From Sphingobium limneticum (lineage in GTDB: Bacteria > Pseudomonadota > Alphaproteobacteria > Sphingomonadales > Sphingomonadaceae), in the NCBI RefSeq assembly GCF_008710155.1, contig NZ_VYPZ01000003.1, positions 248,001-312,000 on the forward strand: a stretch of 64,000 bases of DNA, read 5' to 3'. This document shows, in pieces, positions 45,302 to 53,704 of the stretch. Below the pieces are notes generated by a model. It did no database searches and was not told where the DNA came from. It was given only the letters and a program-made list of their open reading frames with translations. The position numbers and the translations under genes are program-made. Numbering within the stretch: the stretch's first letter is position 1; each line of letters opens with the position of its first letter.

Positions 45302-45451
45302 TCACCGCTGCGCGCGATATCCGATCAGCAGGCCGAAGGCGAAGGATGCGAGCAGGGCCAGCCGGACTTTCCCGTCCGGGTCATGATAGCCCACCGCCTG
45401 CTCTCCCCATGCGAACAGCCCGACAAACATCGCCAGTGCCAGCCCGGACAT
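45302..45451 (-). CDS. Tiny membrane protein with two hydrophobic segments
   Basis: 49 residues: MSGLALAMFVGLFAWGEQ, a polar turn (AVGYHDPDGKVR), then LALLASFAFGLLIGYRAQR. The hairpin of two helices around an acidic loop is a coherent design and unlikely by chance. AAGGA is 10 bases before the ATG. It is reverse-strand and divergent from purS by about 160 bases. Function unknown. Confidence 0.6.
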   Translation of the reverse strand: MSGLALAMFVGLFAWGEQAVGYHDPDGKVRLALLASFAFGLLIGYRAQR

Positions 45452-45613
45452 CCTGCCTGTTTCCTTTTTCGAACCTGCCCGTCATCATAGCGACATGGTG
45501 GCTAAGAAAGTCATAATGGCTTGCCTCCGCGCGTCGCCGCGCCTAGGGGGTGCGGCAAAGTTTGGCCGTGCGCGATCGCCCGGCGCCAGTCGATTCCAAG
45601 GAGTCCGCCTCTC

Positions 45614-45847
45614 ATGAAAGCCCGCATCTTCGTCACCCTCAAGGGCGGTGTCCTCGATCCGCAGGGTCGTGCGATCCAGCATGCGCTGAGCGGCCTGGGC
45701 TTTGACGGCGTCAATGACGTGCGCGCCGGCAAGCTGATCGAACTGGACCTGGCCGACGGCACCAGCGACGAGGATATCGACGCCATGTGCCGCAAGCTGC
45801 TCGCCAACACGGTGATCGAAAATTATCGCATCGAAAAGGTCGCCTGA
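45614..45847 (+). CDS. purS: Phosphoribosylformylglycinamidine synthase subunit PurS
   Basis: 77 residues. KARIFVTLKGGVLDPQGRAIQHALSGLGF and VRAGKLIELDL match the small PurS subunit, which bridges PurL and PurQ in the three-part FGAM synthase. AAGGAG stands 10 bases upstream. purQ follows after 3 bases. purL is not in the window. Confidence 0.95.
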   Translation: MKARIFVTLKGGVLDPQGRAIQHALSGLGFDGVNDVRAGKLIELDLADGTSDEDIDAMCRKLLANTVIENYRIEKVA

Positions 45848-45850
45848 GCC

Positions 45851-46525
45851 ATGAAGAGCGCCGTCATCGTCTTTCCGGGCAGCAATTGCGACCGCGACCT
45901 GGCGGTGGCGTTCGAGGCTGCGACCGGAAGCAAGCCGGAGATGATCTGGCACCGCGACACCGACCTGCCCGACGACATCGACCTGATCGGCGTGCCCGGC
46001 GGTTTTTCCTATGGCGACTATTTGCGTTCCGGCGCGATGGCTGCGCGCTCGCCGGTGATGCAGGCCGTGGCCAAGGCCGCCGACCGTGGCGCCTTCGTCC
46101 TCGGCATCTGCAACGGTTTTCAGGTGCTGACCGAAAGCGGCCTGCTGCCCGGCGCGCTGTTGCGCAATGCCGGCGGCCATTTCGTCTGCCGCGACGTCGC
46201 CCTGACTGTCGAGAACGCCCAGAGCGCCTTCACCAGCCTCTATGACGCGGGCGAAGCGATCACCTATCCGGTGGCGCATCATGACGGCAATTATTTCGCC
46301 GACGACGCGACGCTCGACCGGCTGGAAGGCGAAGGCCGCGTGGCGCTGCGCTATGCGGAAAGCGTCAACGGATCGGCCCGCAACATCGCCGGCATCCTGA
46401 ACGACGCCGGCAATGTGCTGGGCATGATGCCCCACCCCGAACGCGTGATCGAGGCGGCCCATGGCAAGACCGACGGCCAACGCCTGTTCAAGGGGATCGT
46501 CGAAGGGCTGCTGGCGCGGGCATAA
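45851..46525 (+). CDS. purQ: Phosphoribosylformylglycinamidine synthase subunit PurQ
   Basis: 224-residue class I glutamine amidotransferase. [27 protein letters not shown], the nucleophile cysteine in GICNGFQ, and GMMPHPER with the catalytic His. It releases ammonia from glutamine for the PurL reaction. It is closed by a strong terminator, so purL is in another transcription unit. Confidence 0.96.
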   Translation: MKSAVIVFPGSNCDRDLAVAFEAATGSKPEMIWHRDTDLPDDIDLIGVPGGFSYGDYLRSGAMAARSPVMQAVAKAADRGAFVLGICNGFQVLTESGLLPGALLRNAGGHFVCRDVALTVENAQSAFTSLYDAGEAITYPVAHHDGNYFADDATLDRLEGEGRVALRYAESVNGSARNIAGILNDAGNVLGMMPHPERVIEAAHGKTDGQRLFKGIVEGLLARA

Positions 46526-46546
46526 GCCCCCCTTCCTTATCGGCAT

Positions 46547-46583
46547 AAAAAAGAGCGCCTCCTTCGGGAAGGCGCTCTTTTTT
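46547..46583. terminator. Bidirectional terminator between purQ and the polysaccharide genes
   Basis: Arms AAAAAAGAGCGCC and GGCGCTCTTTTTT around a CT-rich loop. Both strands have a T-run after the stem. It serves purQ on the plus strand and the convergent tyrosine kinase gene on the minus strand. Confidence 0.93.
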
Positions 46584-46610
46584 ATGTCCTACAGCGGCCG
46601 TGGCAGCCTA

Positions 46611-48740
46611 TCAGCCGCCCCGATGATAATCATAGTCGACCGCGCGCCCCTGCTGCTTGGTCAGAATGGCGCCGATGATCGCACCGCCGCTGCGCCGCAG
46701 ACGCTCCACCGCTGCGCGCAGGCCGCCATGATGGTTGCGGCCCCATTCGACCACCAGCAGGCTGCTCTGCGCCTTGGCCGCCAGCAACAGCGCTTCGCCT
46801 GTGCCAAGCAGCGGCGGCGCGTCGATCAATACCGTATCATAGCCGTCGCGGACCGAGGCCAGCAGCCCGTCGAGCGCCGGGGTGGACAGAAGTTCGGAAG
46901 GATTGGGCGGCAATGTGCCGCAGGGCAGCAGCGCCACGCCGGTCACGCCGGTGGGCACGATCACGTCCTGCGCAAGCGCCTGCCCCGTCAGCACTTCGCT
47001 GATACCGCGCGCGGGCGACAGGCGGAACAGGCGATGCTGGGCCGGGCGCCGCATGTCGCCATCGATGACCAGCACCGATTTGCCCAGCCCCGCCAGCGCC
47101 AGCGCCAGGGCGTGCAGGGTCAGCGACTTGCCTTCCCCCTCCTGCGCGCTGGTGACGAGGATGGAGCGCGGCAGGCCATCGGCCGACGCCAGCAACAGCG
47201 ACGATGCAATGGGCGTAAAGATCTCCGGCGGTTGCGGGTTATCGCCCGTCACCGGCACAGCGCCCAACAGCGGCAAGCCGACCCGTTCAGCCAGCGTGTC
47301 GGCGGATGTCACGGCATCGTCGAACATATGACGCGCCGCCACCAGCAACAGGCCCAGCGCCATGCCGCCCAGCGATGCGAGCAGCAGGATGCGGCCGATC
47401 CGGGGAGAGAAAGGCTTGGTCGGCACCGCTGCGCGATCGAGTGGCTGAATACGCCCGGCCTGGAAACCCGCCTGCGATGCCATGTCGCGATAGCGCTGCA
47501 ACAGGCTGTCATGCAGCATGCGATAGGTGTCGACCGATCGTTCCATGATGCCGACCTGAACGTCGCGGCCCTGCTCCGCCTGCGCCAACTGCTCCAACTG
47601 GGCGATTTCCTTGGCGATCTGATCCTCGCCGCGCTTGGCCACATTATATTGCTCACGCAGCGACGCTCGGATGCTGTTGGCCATGCTATCGGCCTGCTCG
47701 TCCAGCGCCACCAATCGGGCGCGGGCCTCGCGCATTTCGGGGTGCGCGTCCTTGCGGAACTGCCGTTCCTCGGCAATCACGGCGCGGGCCTGCGCCCGTT
47801 CCGCGATAATCTGCTGCATGGCGCCATTGCCCAGCACTTCGGGCAAGGTGTCCGCGCTGGATTGACGCGCGCTTTCCCAGCGCTTCTGCGCGGCGATCCG
47901 ATCGGCCACAGCTTGCGCGCGATAACCGTTGAGTTGTGCAAGCCGCGTCGCAACCGATCCGTCGGGCAATGCCGGCTTTGCGGGTGTCTTGGCGGGCTTG
48001 TCGCCCTCGCCTTCCTTTTCTTCGGAAGGCAAAGCGGCGCCGTTGCGAGCAGCATAGACGGCCAGATCGCGCTCTGCCCGCGACAGGTCGTTGCGCGCAC
48101 CATCCAGTTCCCCAAGCAGGAACCGACGCGCCTGCACGCCGGATTCGAAGCCGCGCTTCAGGTCGGCACGGATCAGGCTGTCGGCATAGCTGTTGGCGAT
48201 CCGGGCGGACAAGACGGGGTCGGCGCTGACGAAGCTGATGCGCAACACCCGCGACTTGCCGGGCAGCTGCACTTCCAGATTTTCGCGCAGCAGACGCACG
48301 ACCATGTCCTGCTCCACTTGCCGCTGCGACAGGGTGCCGCCCCCCTGGGTCGGCCGTTCACGGTCCATACCCTTGAAGAAGGTCGGCGTGCCGACCAGCG
48401 CCAGCGATCGCGAAACCTCTTCGGCCAAGGCACGGCTGCGCAGCACCTCCAATTCGGTCTGCATCAGGCTTTCGGTGTCGTTGGCGGCACTGGCCCGCTG
48501 CGCTGCCGGAGCGCCCGCCGCACCTGCCGGCACATCTTCCACCTCGACCGATGCGGTGGCGCGATAATCCGGGGTCGATGTCAGGATGACGATCGCACCG
48601 GCCAGCAGGCTGAGGGCCAGAGTGACGAACAGGATGATCCGATGGCGCCGCAGCACCAGCCAGCCATAGCGGATCGCGGCGGACAAGCGGGCGTTCAGGC
48701 CCGTGCCATCATCGGCGGGAAGCGTAAGGGGCGCCATCAT
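46611..48740 (-). CDS. Polysaccharide co-polymerase / tyrosine autokinase (Wzc-like)
   Basis: 709 residues. A Wzz domain has membrane helices near residue 35-55 and 430-450 and a long coiled-coil between. The cytosolic BY-kinase has Walker A EGEGKS (Lys538, Ser539), Walker A' VLVIDGDMRRP and Walker B VLIDAPP. The C-terminal tail holds only two tyrosines (DYDYHRGG), fewer than in E. coli Wzc. It controls chain length and export of capsule or exopolysaccharide. Its ATG overlaps the stop of the export lipoprotein gene by 4 bases. Confidence 0.92.
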   Translation of the reverse strand: MMAPLTLPADDGTGLNARLSAAIRYGWLVLRRHRIILFVTLALSLLAGAIVILTSTPDYRATASVEVEDVPAGAAGAPAAQRASAANDTESLMQTELEVLRSRALAEEVSRSLALVGTPTFFKGMDRERPTQGGGTLSQRQVEQDMVVRLLRENLEVQLPGKSRVLRISFVSADPVLSARIANSYADSLIRADLKRGFESGVQARRFLLGELDGARNDLSRAERDLAVYAARNGAALPSEEKEGEGDKPAKTPAKPALPDGSVATRLAQLNGYRAQAVADRIAAQKRWESARQSSADTLPEVLGNGAMQQIIAERAQARAVIAEERQFRKDAHPEMREARARLVALDEQADSMANSIRASLREQYNVAKRGEDQIAKEIAQLEQLAQAEQGRDVQVGIMERSVDTYRMLHDSLLQRYRDMASQAGFQAGRIQPLDRAAVPTKPFSPRIGRILLLASLGGMALGLLLVAARHMFDDAVTSADTLAERVGLPLLGAVPVTGDNPQPPEIFTPIASSLLLASADGLPRSILVTSAQEGEGKSLTLHALALALAGLGKSVLVIDGDMRRPAQHRLFRLSPARGISEVLTGQALAQDVIVPTGVTGVALLPCGTLPPNPSELLSTPALDGLLASVRDGYDTVLIDAPPLLGTGEALLLAAKAQSSLLVVEWGRNHHGGLRAAVERLRRSGGAIIGAILTKQQGRAVDYDYHRGG

Positions 48741-49444
48741 CGTCCTCCGTCCAGCGCGATGAAGCCGGTGGCGATCGCCGGCACGGCCAGCAATGCGCCG
48801 CCCAATATCGCCTTGGCGCGCGACAGGCCGACGATGACCCGGTCGCCCGGCAGGATTTCGGGATCGGGCGCCTTGCCCTTGCGAATGGCGGCAAGGTCGA
48901 ACAGGGCGGCCTGCCGTTGGCCATCCAATTGACGCACGACGACCACCTGATTGAGGCCTGCGAGCCGGGTCGGCCCCTTGGCGAGTGCGACGGCCTGCAA
49001 CAGGGTCAGCCGTCCTTCCACGGGATAGAGGCCGGGTTCGCGCACTTCGCCGTCCAGCGTGACGCGGCGACCCACCGCCTTCTTCACGAACAGCGTGACC
49101 TGCGGCGATACGAGATAGCGCTGGCCAAGGCGCCCAGCGACGACGTCCGCCGCTTCGCCCGATGTCAGGCCGGCAACCGATATGTCGCCGACCAGCGGCA
49201 TGCGAACCATGCCCGTGGCGGTTACTTGCGCATCCTCCAGCGACAGGTCGGGCTCATGATAGACCTGGATGCGCAGCACATCGTCGGGCGCGATACGATA
49301 ATCCATGCCGACGGCCGGAGCAGGCGGGATGGCGGCATAGGCGGCTTCGCCCCGCGGCGCATCCTCGACGGTCGAGCAAGCGCCCAGCAGCCCAAGGCCG
49401 GCAAGCGCGCTGATCGATCGATTGATGCTGTTTTTGCGCTTCAT
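48737..49444 (-). CDS. Polysaccharide export lipoprotein (Wza/GumB-like)
   Basis: 235 residues. A lipoprotein signal with lipobox LGAC (Cys23) is followed by the Poly_export domain (YRIAPDDVLRIQVYHEPDLS) and a SLBB-like part (VTLDGEVREPGLYPV). A hydrophobic C-terminal segment (GGALLAVPAIATGFIAL) could be the outer-membrane helix. It forms the outer-membrane pore partner of the Wzc-like kinase. The ATG at 49444 is chosen to give a correct lipoprotein signal. Confidence 0.92.
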   Translation of the reverse strand: MKRKNSINRSISALAGLGLLGACSTVEDAPRGEAAYAAIPPAPAVGMDYRIAPDDVLRIQVYHEPDLSLEDAQVTATGMVRMPLVGDISVAGLTSGEAADVVAGRLGQRYLVSPQVTLFVKKAVGRRVTLDGEVREPGLYPVEGRLTLLQAVALAKGPTRLAGLNQVVVVRQLDGQRQAALFDLAAIRKGKAPDPEILPGDRVIVGLSRAKAILGGALLAVPAIATGFIALDGGR

Positions 49445-49558
49445 CCCGGCTTTTGCCCCGTCAAGACCCAGTCGAGGCCGGGGGTTAACGGGGCAGCGCG
49501 GGGATGGCAACCGAAGACGGGATGGGTCGAACACCCCGCCCCTGCGCCAGAGGGCGCG

Positions 49559-50854
49559 TCAGAGCGCGAGGCGACCGGGCGCAGGCTGCGCCACGCGGCG
49601 CGGTTGATCGGGCCAGATTCCCCTGGTGTCGTAGACAGCCTTGCCGGCGCGTTCGTCGACGGGGACAGATTTGAACATGTCATGATCCACAAGAATGACG
49701 AAGACGCCACATTGTTCCAGAGCCGTATCGAGATCGATCAGTTCGGCGCCGGTTCCGGCAAATTCCATCGGCAGGTCGCGCGCATAGGGTTCGACCAGCT
49801 TGATGCGGCGACCATAGCGGCGGGCCAGACGCGCGGCGACCTTCACCGCCGGGCTTTCGCGGAAATCATCGATATTGGCTTTGAAGGCGAGGCCGAGGCA
49901 GGCGATGTCCTGATCGCCAAATTCGTCGATCAGGTCGGACGCCTTGGCCACGACATAATCGGTCTTGCCGTCGTTCACTTCGCGCGCGGTGCGGATGATG
50001 CGGGCATTTTCCGGATCGCCATGGACGATGAACCAGGGGTCGACCGCGATGCAATGGCCGCCGACGCCGGGACCGGGCGACAGGATGTTGACGCGCGGAT
50101 GTCGATTGGCGAGGCGGATCACCTCCCACACGTCGATGTCCATATTTTCGGCGATCACCGACAATTCGTTGGCGAAGGCGATGTTGACGTCGCGGAAGCT
50201 GTTTTCGACCAGCTTGACCATTTCGGCCGCGCGGGCAGTCGTCGTGATGCAGGCACCGCGCACGAACTGGCGATAGAAACCCAGCGCCTTGCGCGCACAG
50301 CGGGGCGTGATGCCGCCGATGCAGCGATCATTGTCGATCAGCTCGACCAGAATGCGACCGGGCAGAACCCGTTCGGGGCAATAGGCGATGGCGATATCGC
50401 CAGCGACGCCGGTGCCGGGCATTTTGAGGTCCGGGCGGATCGTGCCGATCACGTCGCGCATCGCTTCGGTCGTGCCGACAGGCGAGGTGGATTCCAGGAT
50501 GACGGTATCGCCGGCTTTCAGCACCGGGGCGATGGTGCGGGCGGCCTTCAGAACATAGCTGATGTCGGGCGCGCGATCTTCCGACACGGGGGTCGGAACG
50601 GCGATGATGAACACATCGCTTTCCTCGACCTCAAGGCTGGCGCGCAGATTTCCGCGCGCGACCACGCCCTGCACCAGGCCGTCCAGATCGACTTCCTCAA
50701 TATGGACGCGGCCCGAATTGACCGTTTCCACCACATGGGCGCTAACGTCCACACCCACAACCTGCGCGCCGCCACGGGCGATCAGGGCGGCGGTCGGCAG
50801 GCCGATATAGCCCAGGCCAATGACGGAAACCTTCTGCTTGGCATCAACGGGCAT
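49559..50854 (-). CDS. wecC: UDP-N-acetyl-D-mannosamine dehydrogenase
   Basis: 431 residues. NAD-binding SVIGLGYIGLP at the start, a central KLVENSFRDVNIAFANEL, and active-site Cys268 in GPGVGGHCIAVDP. The C-terminal domain has GLAFKANIDDFRESPA. It oxidises UDP-ManNAc to UDP-ManNAcA. wecB upstream makes UDP-ManNAc, so the two supply an acidic sugar for the polysaccharide exported by the neighbouring Wza/Wzc pair. Related UDP-sugar dehydrogenases differ in detail, but the wecB neighbour supports this one. Confidence 0.9.
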   Translation of the reverse strand: MPVDAKQKVSVIGLGYIGLPTAALIARGGAQVVGVDVSAHVVETVNSGRVHIEEVDLDGLVQGVVARGNLRASLEVEESDVFIIAVPTPVSEDRAPDISYVLKAARTIAPVLKAGDTVILESTSPVGTTEAMRDVIGTIRPDLKMPGTGVAGDIAIAYCPERVLPGRILVELIDNDRCIGGITPRCARKALGFYRQFVRGACITTTARAAEMVKLVENSFRDVNIAFANELSVIAENMDIDVWEVIRLANRHPRVNILSPGPGVGGHCIAVDPWFIVHGDPENARIIRTAREVNDGKTDYVVAKASDLIDEFGDQDIACLGLAFKANIDDFRESPAVKVAARLARRYGRRIKLVEPYARDLPMEFAGTGAELIDLDTALEQCGVFVILVDHDMFKSVPVDERAGKAVYDTRGIWPDQPRRVAQPAPGRLAL

Positions 50855-50953
50855 AAGGCGGGCAATCCTTGTAACGGTGAATTTGCCCGCATTTCTGCCC
50901 GATAATGCTGAAGATTTCGGTAACGCTGGGCGAAACCGGTCGCTTGTCCGGCC

Positions 50954-51238
50954 TTAGCGGTAACGCGGCGAAGGCTGGCGCGCCATGTGCATGGGCGAAC
51001 GCACGACGGGGGTGGTGATGATCTTGGTCTTCATCAGGGTGCGGATGCGTTCCGCGCCATCGGGATTGAGCAGAACCACGCGCGTACCGCCCGACGTCAG
51101 CGTTTCGATGGTGGAAATGGCAATCGCATGTTTCGTGCACAGCGCCGTCACATCATCCTGCGACGCATTAAGGTTGATGGCGCGGCTCATGCGGACAGGC
51201 TGCACGAAATGGAGGCGATCGAAATGGTCATGAGACAA
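50954..51238 (-). CDS. Uncharacterised small protein between wecC and wecB
   Basis: 94 residues; no family recognised. Landmarks are ASQDDVTALCTKHAIAISTIETLTSGGTRVVLLNPDGAERIR, predicted as helix then two strands, and a basic His/Arg/Pro-rich tail (SPMHMARQPSPRYR). AAGGAG lies 9 bases before the ATG at 51238; an in-frame ATG at 51190 has no such site. The alpha-beta layout could be a small regulatory or nucleic-acid-binding domain. It lies about 100 bases from each flanking gene. Confidence 0.72.
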   Translation of the reverse strand: MSHDHFDRLHFVQPVRMSRAINLNASQDDVTALCTKHAIAISTIETLTSGGTRVVLLNPDGAERIRTLMKTKIITTPVVRSPMHMARQPSPRYR

Positions 51239-51354
51239 GCTCCTTGCTTGGCAAGCGGGAGCGCGAATTTGTCTCTCGGTCGGAGCGAATGCTTGCGGGC
51301 AGATTTCGCGGCGATGCCACGCTCTAGCAGATGGTCGCCGGACCGTCGCGGCTT

Positions 51355-52479
51355 TTATTCCCCGCCTTGCCCCGACCCGATGACCGCCGCGATTCGCGCT
51401 GCCGCTTTCCCGTCCCCGAACGGGTTATGCGCGCGCGCCATCGCCTGATAGGCGTCGTCATCATCCAGCAAGCCCAGCACTTCACGGACGATGAGCGTGC
51501 GATCGGTGCCGACCAGCTTGGCGGTTCCGGCCTCCACGCCTTCGGGCCGCTCGGTGGTTTCCCGCATGACCAGCACCGGCTTGCCGAGCGAGGGCGCTTC
51601 CTCCTGCACGCCACCGCTGTCGGTCAGCACCAGATGGCACAGGTCGAGCAGACGTACGAAATGAGGATAGTCGAGCGGCTCGATCATCGCGACATTGGGC
51701 AGGTCGCCGAGCACCGCGTCCATCACCGGACGGACATTGGGATTGGGATGGACGGGGAAGATTACCGCCACGTCGGGGCGTGCGGCGATATCGGCGATGG
51801 ACCGGGCGATCGCTTCCATGCCGCCGCCGAAATTCTCACGCCTGTGGCTGGTGACCGCCACGATCCGCTTGCCTGCAAAGCGCGCCGCCAGATCATCAAG
51901 GCCACTGGCCAGTGTCGGCTCCGCCAGCACCCGGACGCGGGTGGCGAGCAGCGCGTCGATCACCGTATTGCCGGTGATGTGGATGCTCGCGGCGTCACGG
52001 CTTTCCTTGAGCAGCGCATCGGCCGCCGCCTGGGTGGGAGCGAAATTCATGTCGGCGATGCAGGCGACGACGCGGCGGTTCACTTCTTCCGGCCAGGGAT
52101 GGTGAATGTCACCGCTGCGCAAACCGGCCTCGACATGGGCGACGGGGATTTTGCGATAATAAGCGGCGAGGCTGGCGACCATGGTGGTCAGCGTGTCACC
52201 ATGGACGACGATACGGTCGGGCTTTTCGGCATCGAACGCCTTGCCCAATTCCACGATCAGCTTCGCCGTCAGCCCGTCCAGCGTCTGGTTCGGCACCATC
52301 ACGTCCAGGTCGATGTCCGGCACGATGCCGGCGATCGCCAGCACCTGATCCAGCAGGCCACGATGCTGCGCCGTCACGATCACCCGCGTATCGATGCCCG
52401 GCTGCGCCCGCAGCGCATGGACAACCGGGAACATCTTGATCGCTTCGGGCCGTGTCCCGAATACCAGCGCTACCTTCAC
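51355..52479 (-). CDS. wecB: UDP-N-acetylglucosamine 2-epimerase (non-hydrolysing)
   Basis: 374 residues. VALVFGTRPEAIKMFPVV, VTAQHR, VHGDTLTTM, HVEAGLRSG, HPWPEEVNRR, TSHRRENFG and LTDSGGVQEEAPSLGKPVLVMRE (quoted in part) are all WecB hallmarks. The start is GTG at 52479 with AAAGGA 8 bases upstream. It begins the minus-strand polysaccharide group that ends with the Wzc-like kinase. Confidence 0.95.
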   Translation of the reverse strand: MKVALVFGTRPEAIKMFPVVHALRAQPGIDTRVIVTAQHRGLLDQVLAIAGIVPDIDLDVMVPNQTLDGLTAKLIVELGKAFDAEKPDRIVVHGDTLTTMVASLAAYYRKIPVAHVEAGLRSGDIHHPWPEEVNRRVVACIADMNFAPTQAAADALLKESRDAASIHITGNTVIDALLATRVRVLAEPTLASGLDDLAARFAGKRIVAVTSHRRENFGGGMEAIARSIADIAARPDVAVIFPVHPNPNVRPVMDAVLGDLPNVAMIEPLDYPHFVRLLDLCHLVLTDSGGVQEEAPSLGKPVLVMRETTERPEGVEAGTAKLVGTDRTLIVREVLGLLDDDDAYQAMARAHNPFGDGKAAARIAAVIGSGQGGE

Positions 52480-52605
52480 ATGCGTTCCTTTGCCTGAACC
52501 CTTCATCCCGCCTGTGACAGAAATTGGTGACCAGCCCCTAAACGATGTGCCAAGATAACGATGTGCCAGGATAAAGTGACTGTGCGTTGACGGAAGGAAG
52601 GCCGC

Positions 52606-52716
52606 ATGAACGACGATATCATCAAAGCCCGCCCCCGCCTGCATCACTGGCTGATCGCGGCGGCGATACTGTTCCTGATGGGGATCATCGTCCCGCTGTT
52701 CGCCGCCTTCATCTGA
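52606..52716 (+). CDS. Tiny single-pass membrane protein
   Basis: 36 residues: MNDDIIKARPRLHHW then LIAAAILFLMGIIVPLFAAFI. A strong Shine-Dalgarno (GGAAGGAAGG) lies 4 bases before the ATG. The basic-then-hydrophobic order predicts N-in orientation. It is in the 250-base gap between wecB and the permease gene and ends 10 bases before the convergent permease stop. Function unknown. Confidence 0.62.
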   Translation: MNDDIIKARPRLHHWLIAAAILFLMGIIVPLFAAFI

Positions 52717-52726
52717 CGACCGCAGA

Positions 52727-53587
52727 TCAGGCCTTGATCTTCCACCCGCGCCGCAACAGCGTGTAGCACAGGCCACCCAGCACCAGATTGAGGCCGAGCA
52801 GCACGCTGCTGGCCGCCAGCACATTCACGTCCGCCGCCGCGACGAAGCCATAGCGGAAGCCGGAGATGATGTAGAAAAAGGGGTTGGCGTGGCTGATCGC
52901 CTGAAACAGCGGCGGCAGGCGGTCGATCGAATAGAAGGTACCCGACAGCAGGGAGAGCGGGCTGATCACGAAATTGGTGATTGCCGCGCCATGATCGAAT
53001 TTCTCCGCCCAGATCGACGTCAGTACGCCAAGAAAGGCGATGAAGCTGGTGCCGAGCAGGCCGAACCACAGCACCGCCCACAGATGCGCCGGCGTCACAT
53101 GCACGCCCGGCCATAGCGCCATGGCGCCCCATAGTGCGAAGCCGACGAACACTGCTCGGGTCACTGACGAGGCGACCAGCGCGAACAGCAATTCGCCCAC
53201 GGCGATAGGCGGCATCAGATAATCGACCAGCGTCCCTTGCACCTTCCCCACCATCAGCGCGAAGCTGGCATTGGCAAAACAGGCGTTGATCATGCCCATG
53301 ATGATGAGGCCCGGCGCGATGAAGTCGGCGAAAGGCACCGCCTCTCCGCGCAACGCCACCGTCCGCCCGCTGCCGCCCAGCGCAACGATGAAGATGATGA
53401 GGAACATCAGCGTCGTGATGGCCGGCGCCCATACCGTCTGAAGCTGTACCTTCATGAAGCGGCGCACTTCCTTGGCATAGAGCGCCCAGGTGCCGGCCCA
53501 GTTGATATTGCGGATCTGCGGCACGCCCGGTTCGGCAAAGGGGGGCTGAACCGCAGGGGCGGCATGAATTTTGGGCTGGTCGTTCAT
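52727..53587 (-). CDS. ABC-2 type transport permease
   Basis: 286 residues with six hydrophobic helices. GTWALYAKEVRRFMKVQLQTVWAPAITTLMFL is the usual start of ABC-2 permeases, and the C-terminal INPFFYIISGFRYGF-type motif (HANPFFYIISGFRYGF) is typical of the YadH/NodJ-like group. The matching ATPase is not in the window's forward neighbourhood. The ATG at 53587 is preferred; a longer reading starts at 53668. No clear Shine-Dalgarno is seen. Confidence 0.87.
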   Translation of the reverse strand: MNDQPKIHAAPAVQPPFAEPGVPQIRNINWAGTWALYAKEVRRFMKVQLQTVWAPAITTLMFLIIFIVALGGSGRTVALRGEAVPFADFIAPGLIIMGMINACFANASFALMVGKVQGTLVDYLMPPIAVGELLFALVASSVTRAVFVGFALWGAMALWPGVHVTPAHLWAVLWFGLLGTSFIAFLGVLTSIWAEKFDHGAAITNFVISPLSLLSGTFYSIDRLPPLFQAISHANPFFYIISGFRYGFVAAADVNVLAASSVLLGLNLVLGGLCYTLLRRGWKIKA

Positions 53588-53659
53588 GGTCGGATCGACT
53601 ATCGGCTGGTCCGTTGTGCTGCAAGGGGAAAGGTCCAAGGATTTGAACCTGCGGCGCTC

Positions 53660-53677
53660 GCTTCCCATATAGGAAGC
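53660..53677. promoter_or_regulatory. Inverted repeat overlapping a -10-like box upstream of gcrA
   Basis: GCTTCC-CATATA-GGAAGC, six-base arms, 27 bases before the gcrA start. The centre (CATATAGG) may double as a -10 element, so a bound protein would block or position RNA polymerase. Confidence 0.4.
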
Positions 53678-53704
53678 TAGACGAGATTTGTGAGGAGTTT
53701 TTCA

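Noticed and set aside
44936..45490. A 184-codon plus-strand frame before purS
   Set aside because: Cys/Arg/Pro-rich with no family; overlaps a better-supported 49-residue membrane protein on the other strand.
46461..48932. An 823-codon open frame on the plus strand
   Set aside because: Antisense to the Wzc-like kinase; starts inside purQ and has the low-complexity Gln/Arg/His make-up of a shadow frame.
48917..50905. A 662-codon open frame on the plus strand
   Set aside because: Antisense to wecC and the export lipoprotein, both well supported.
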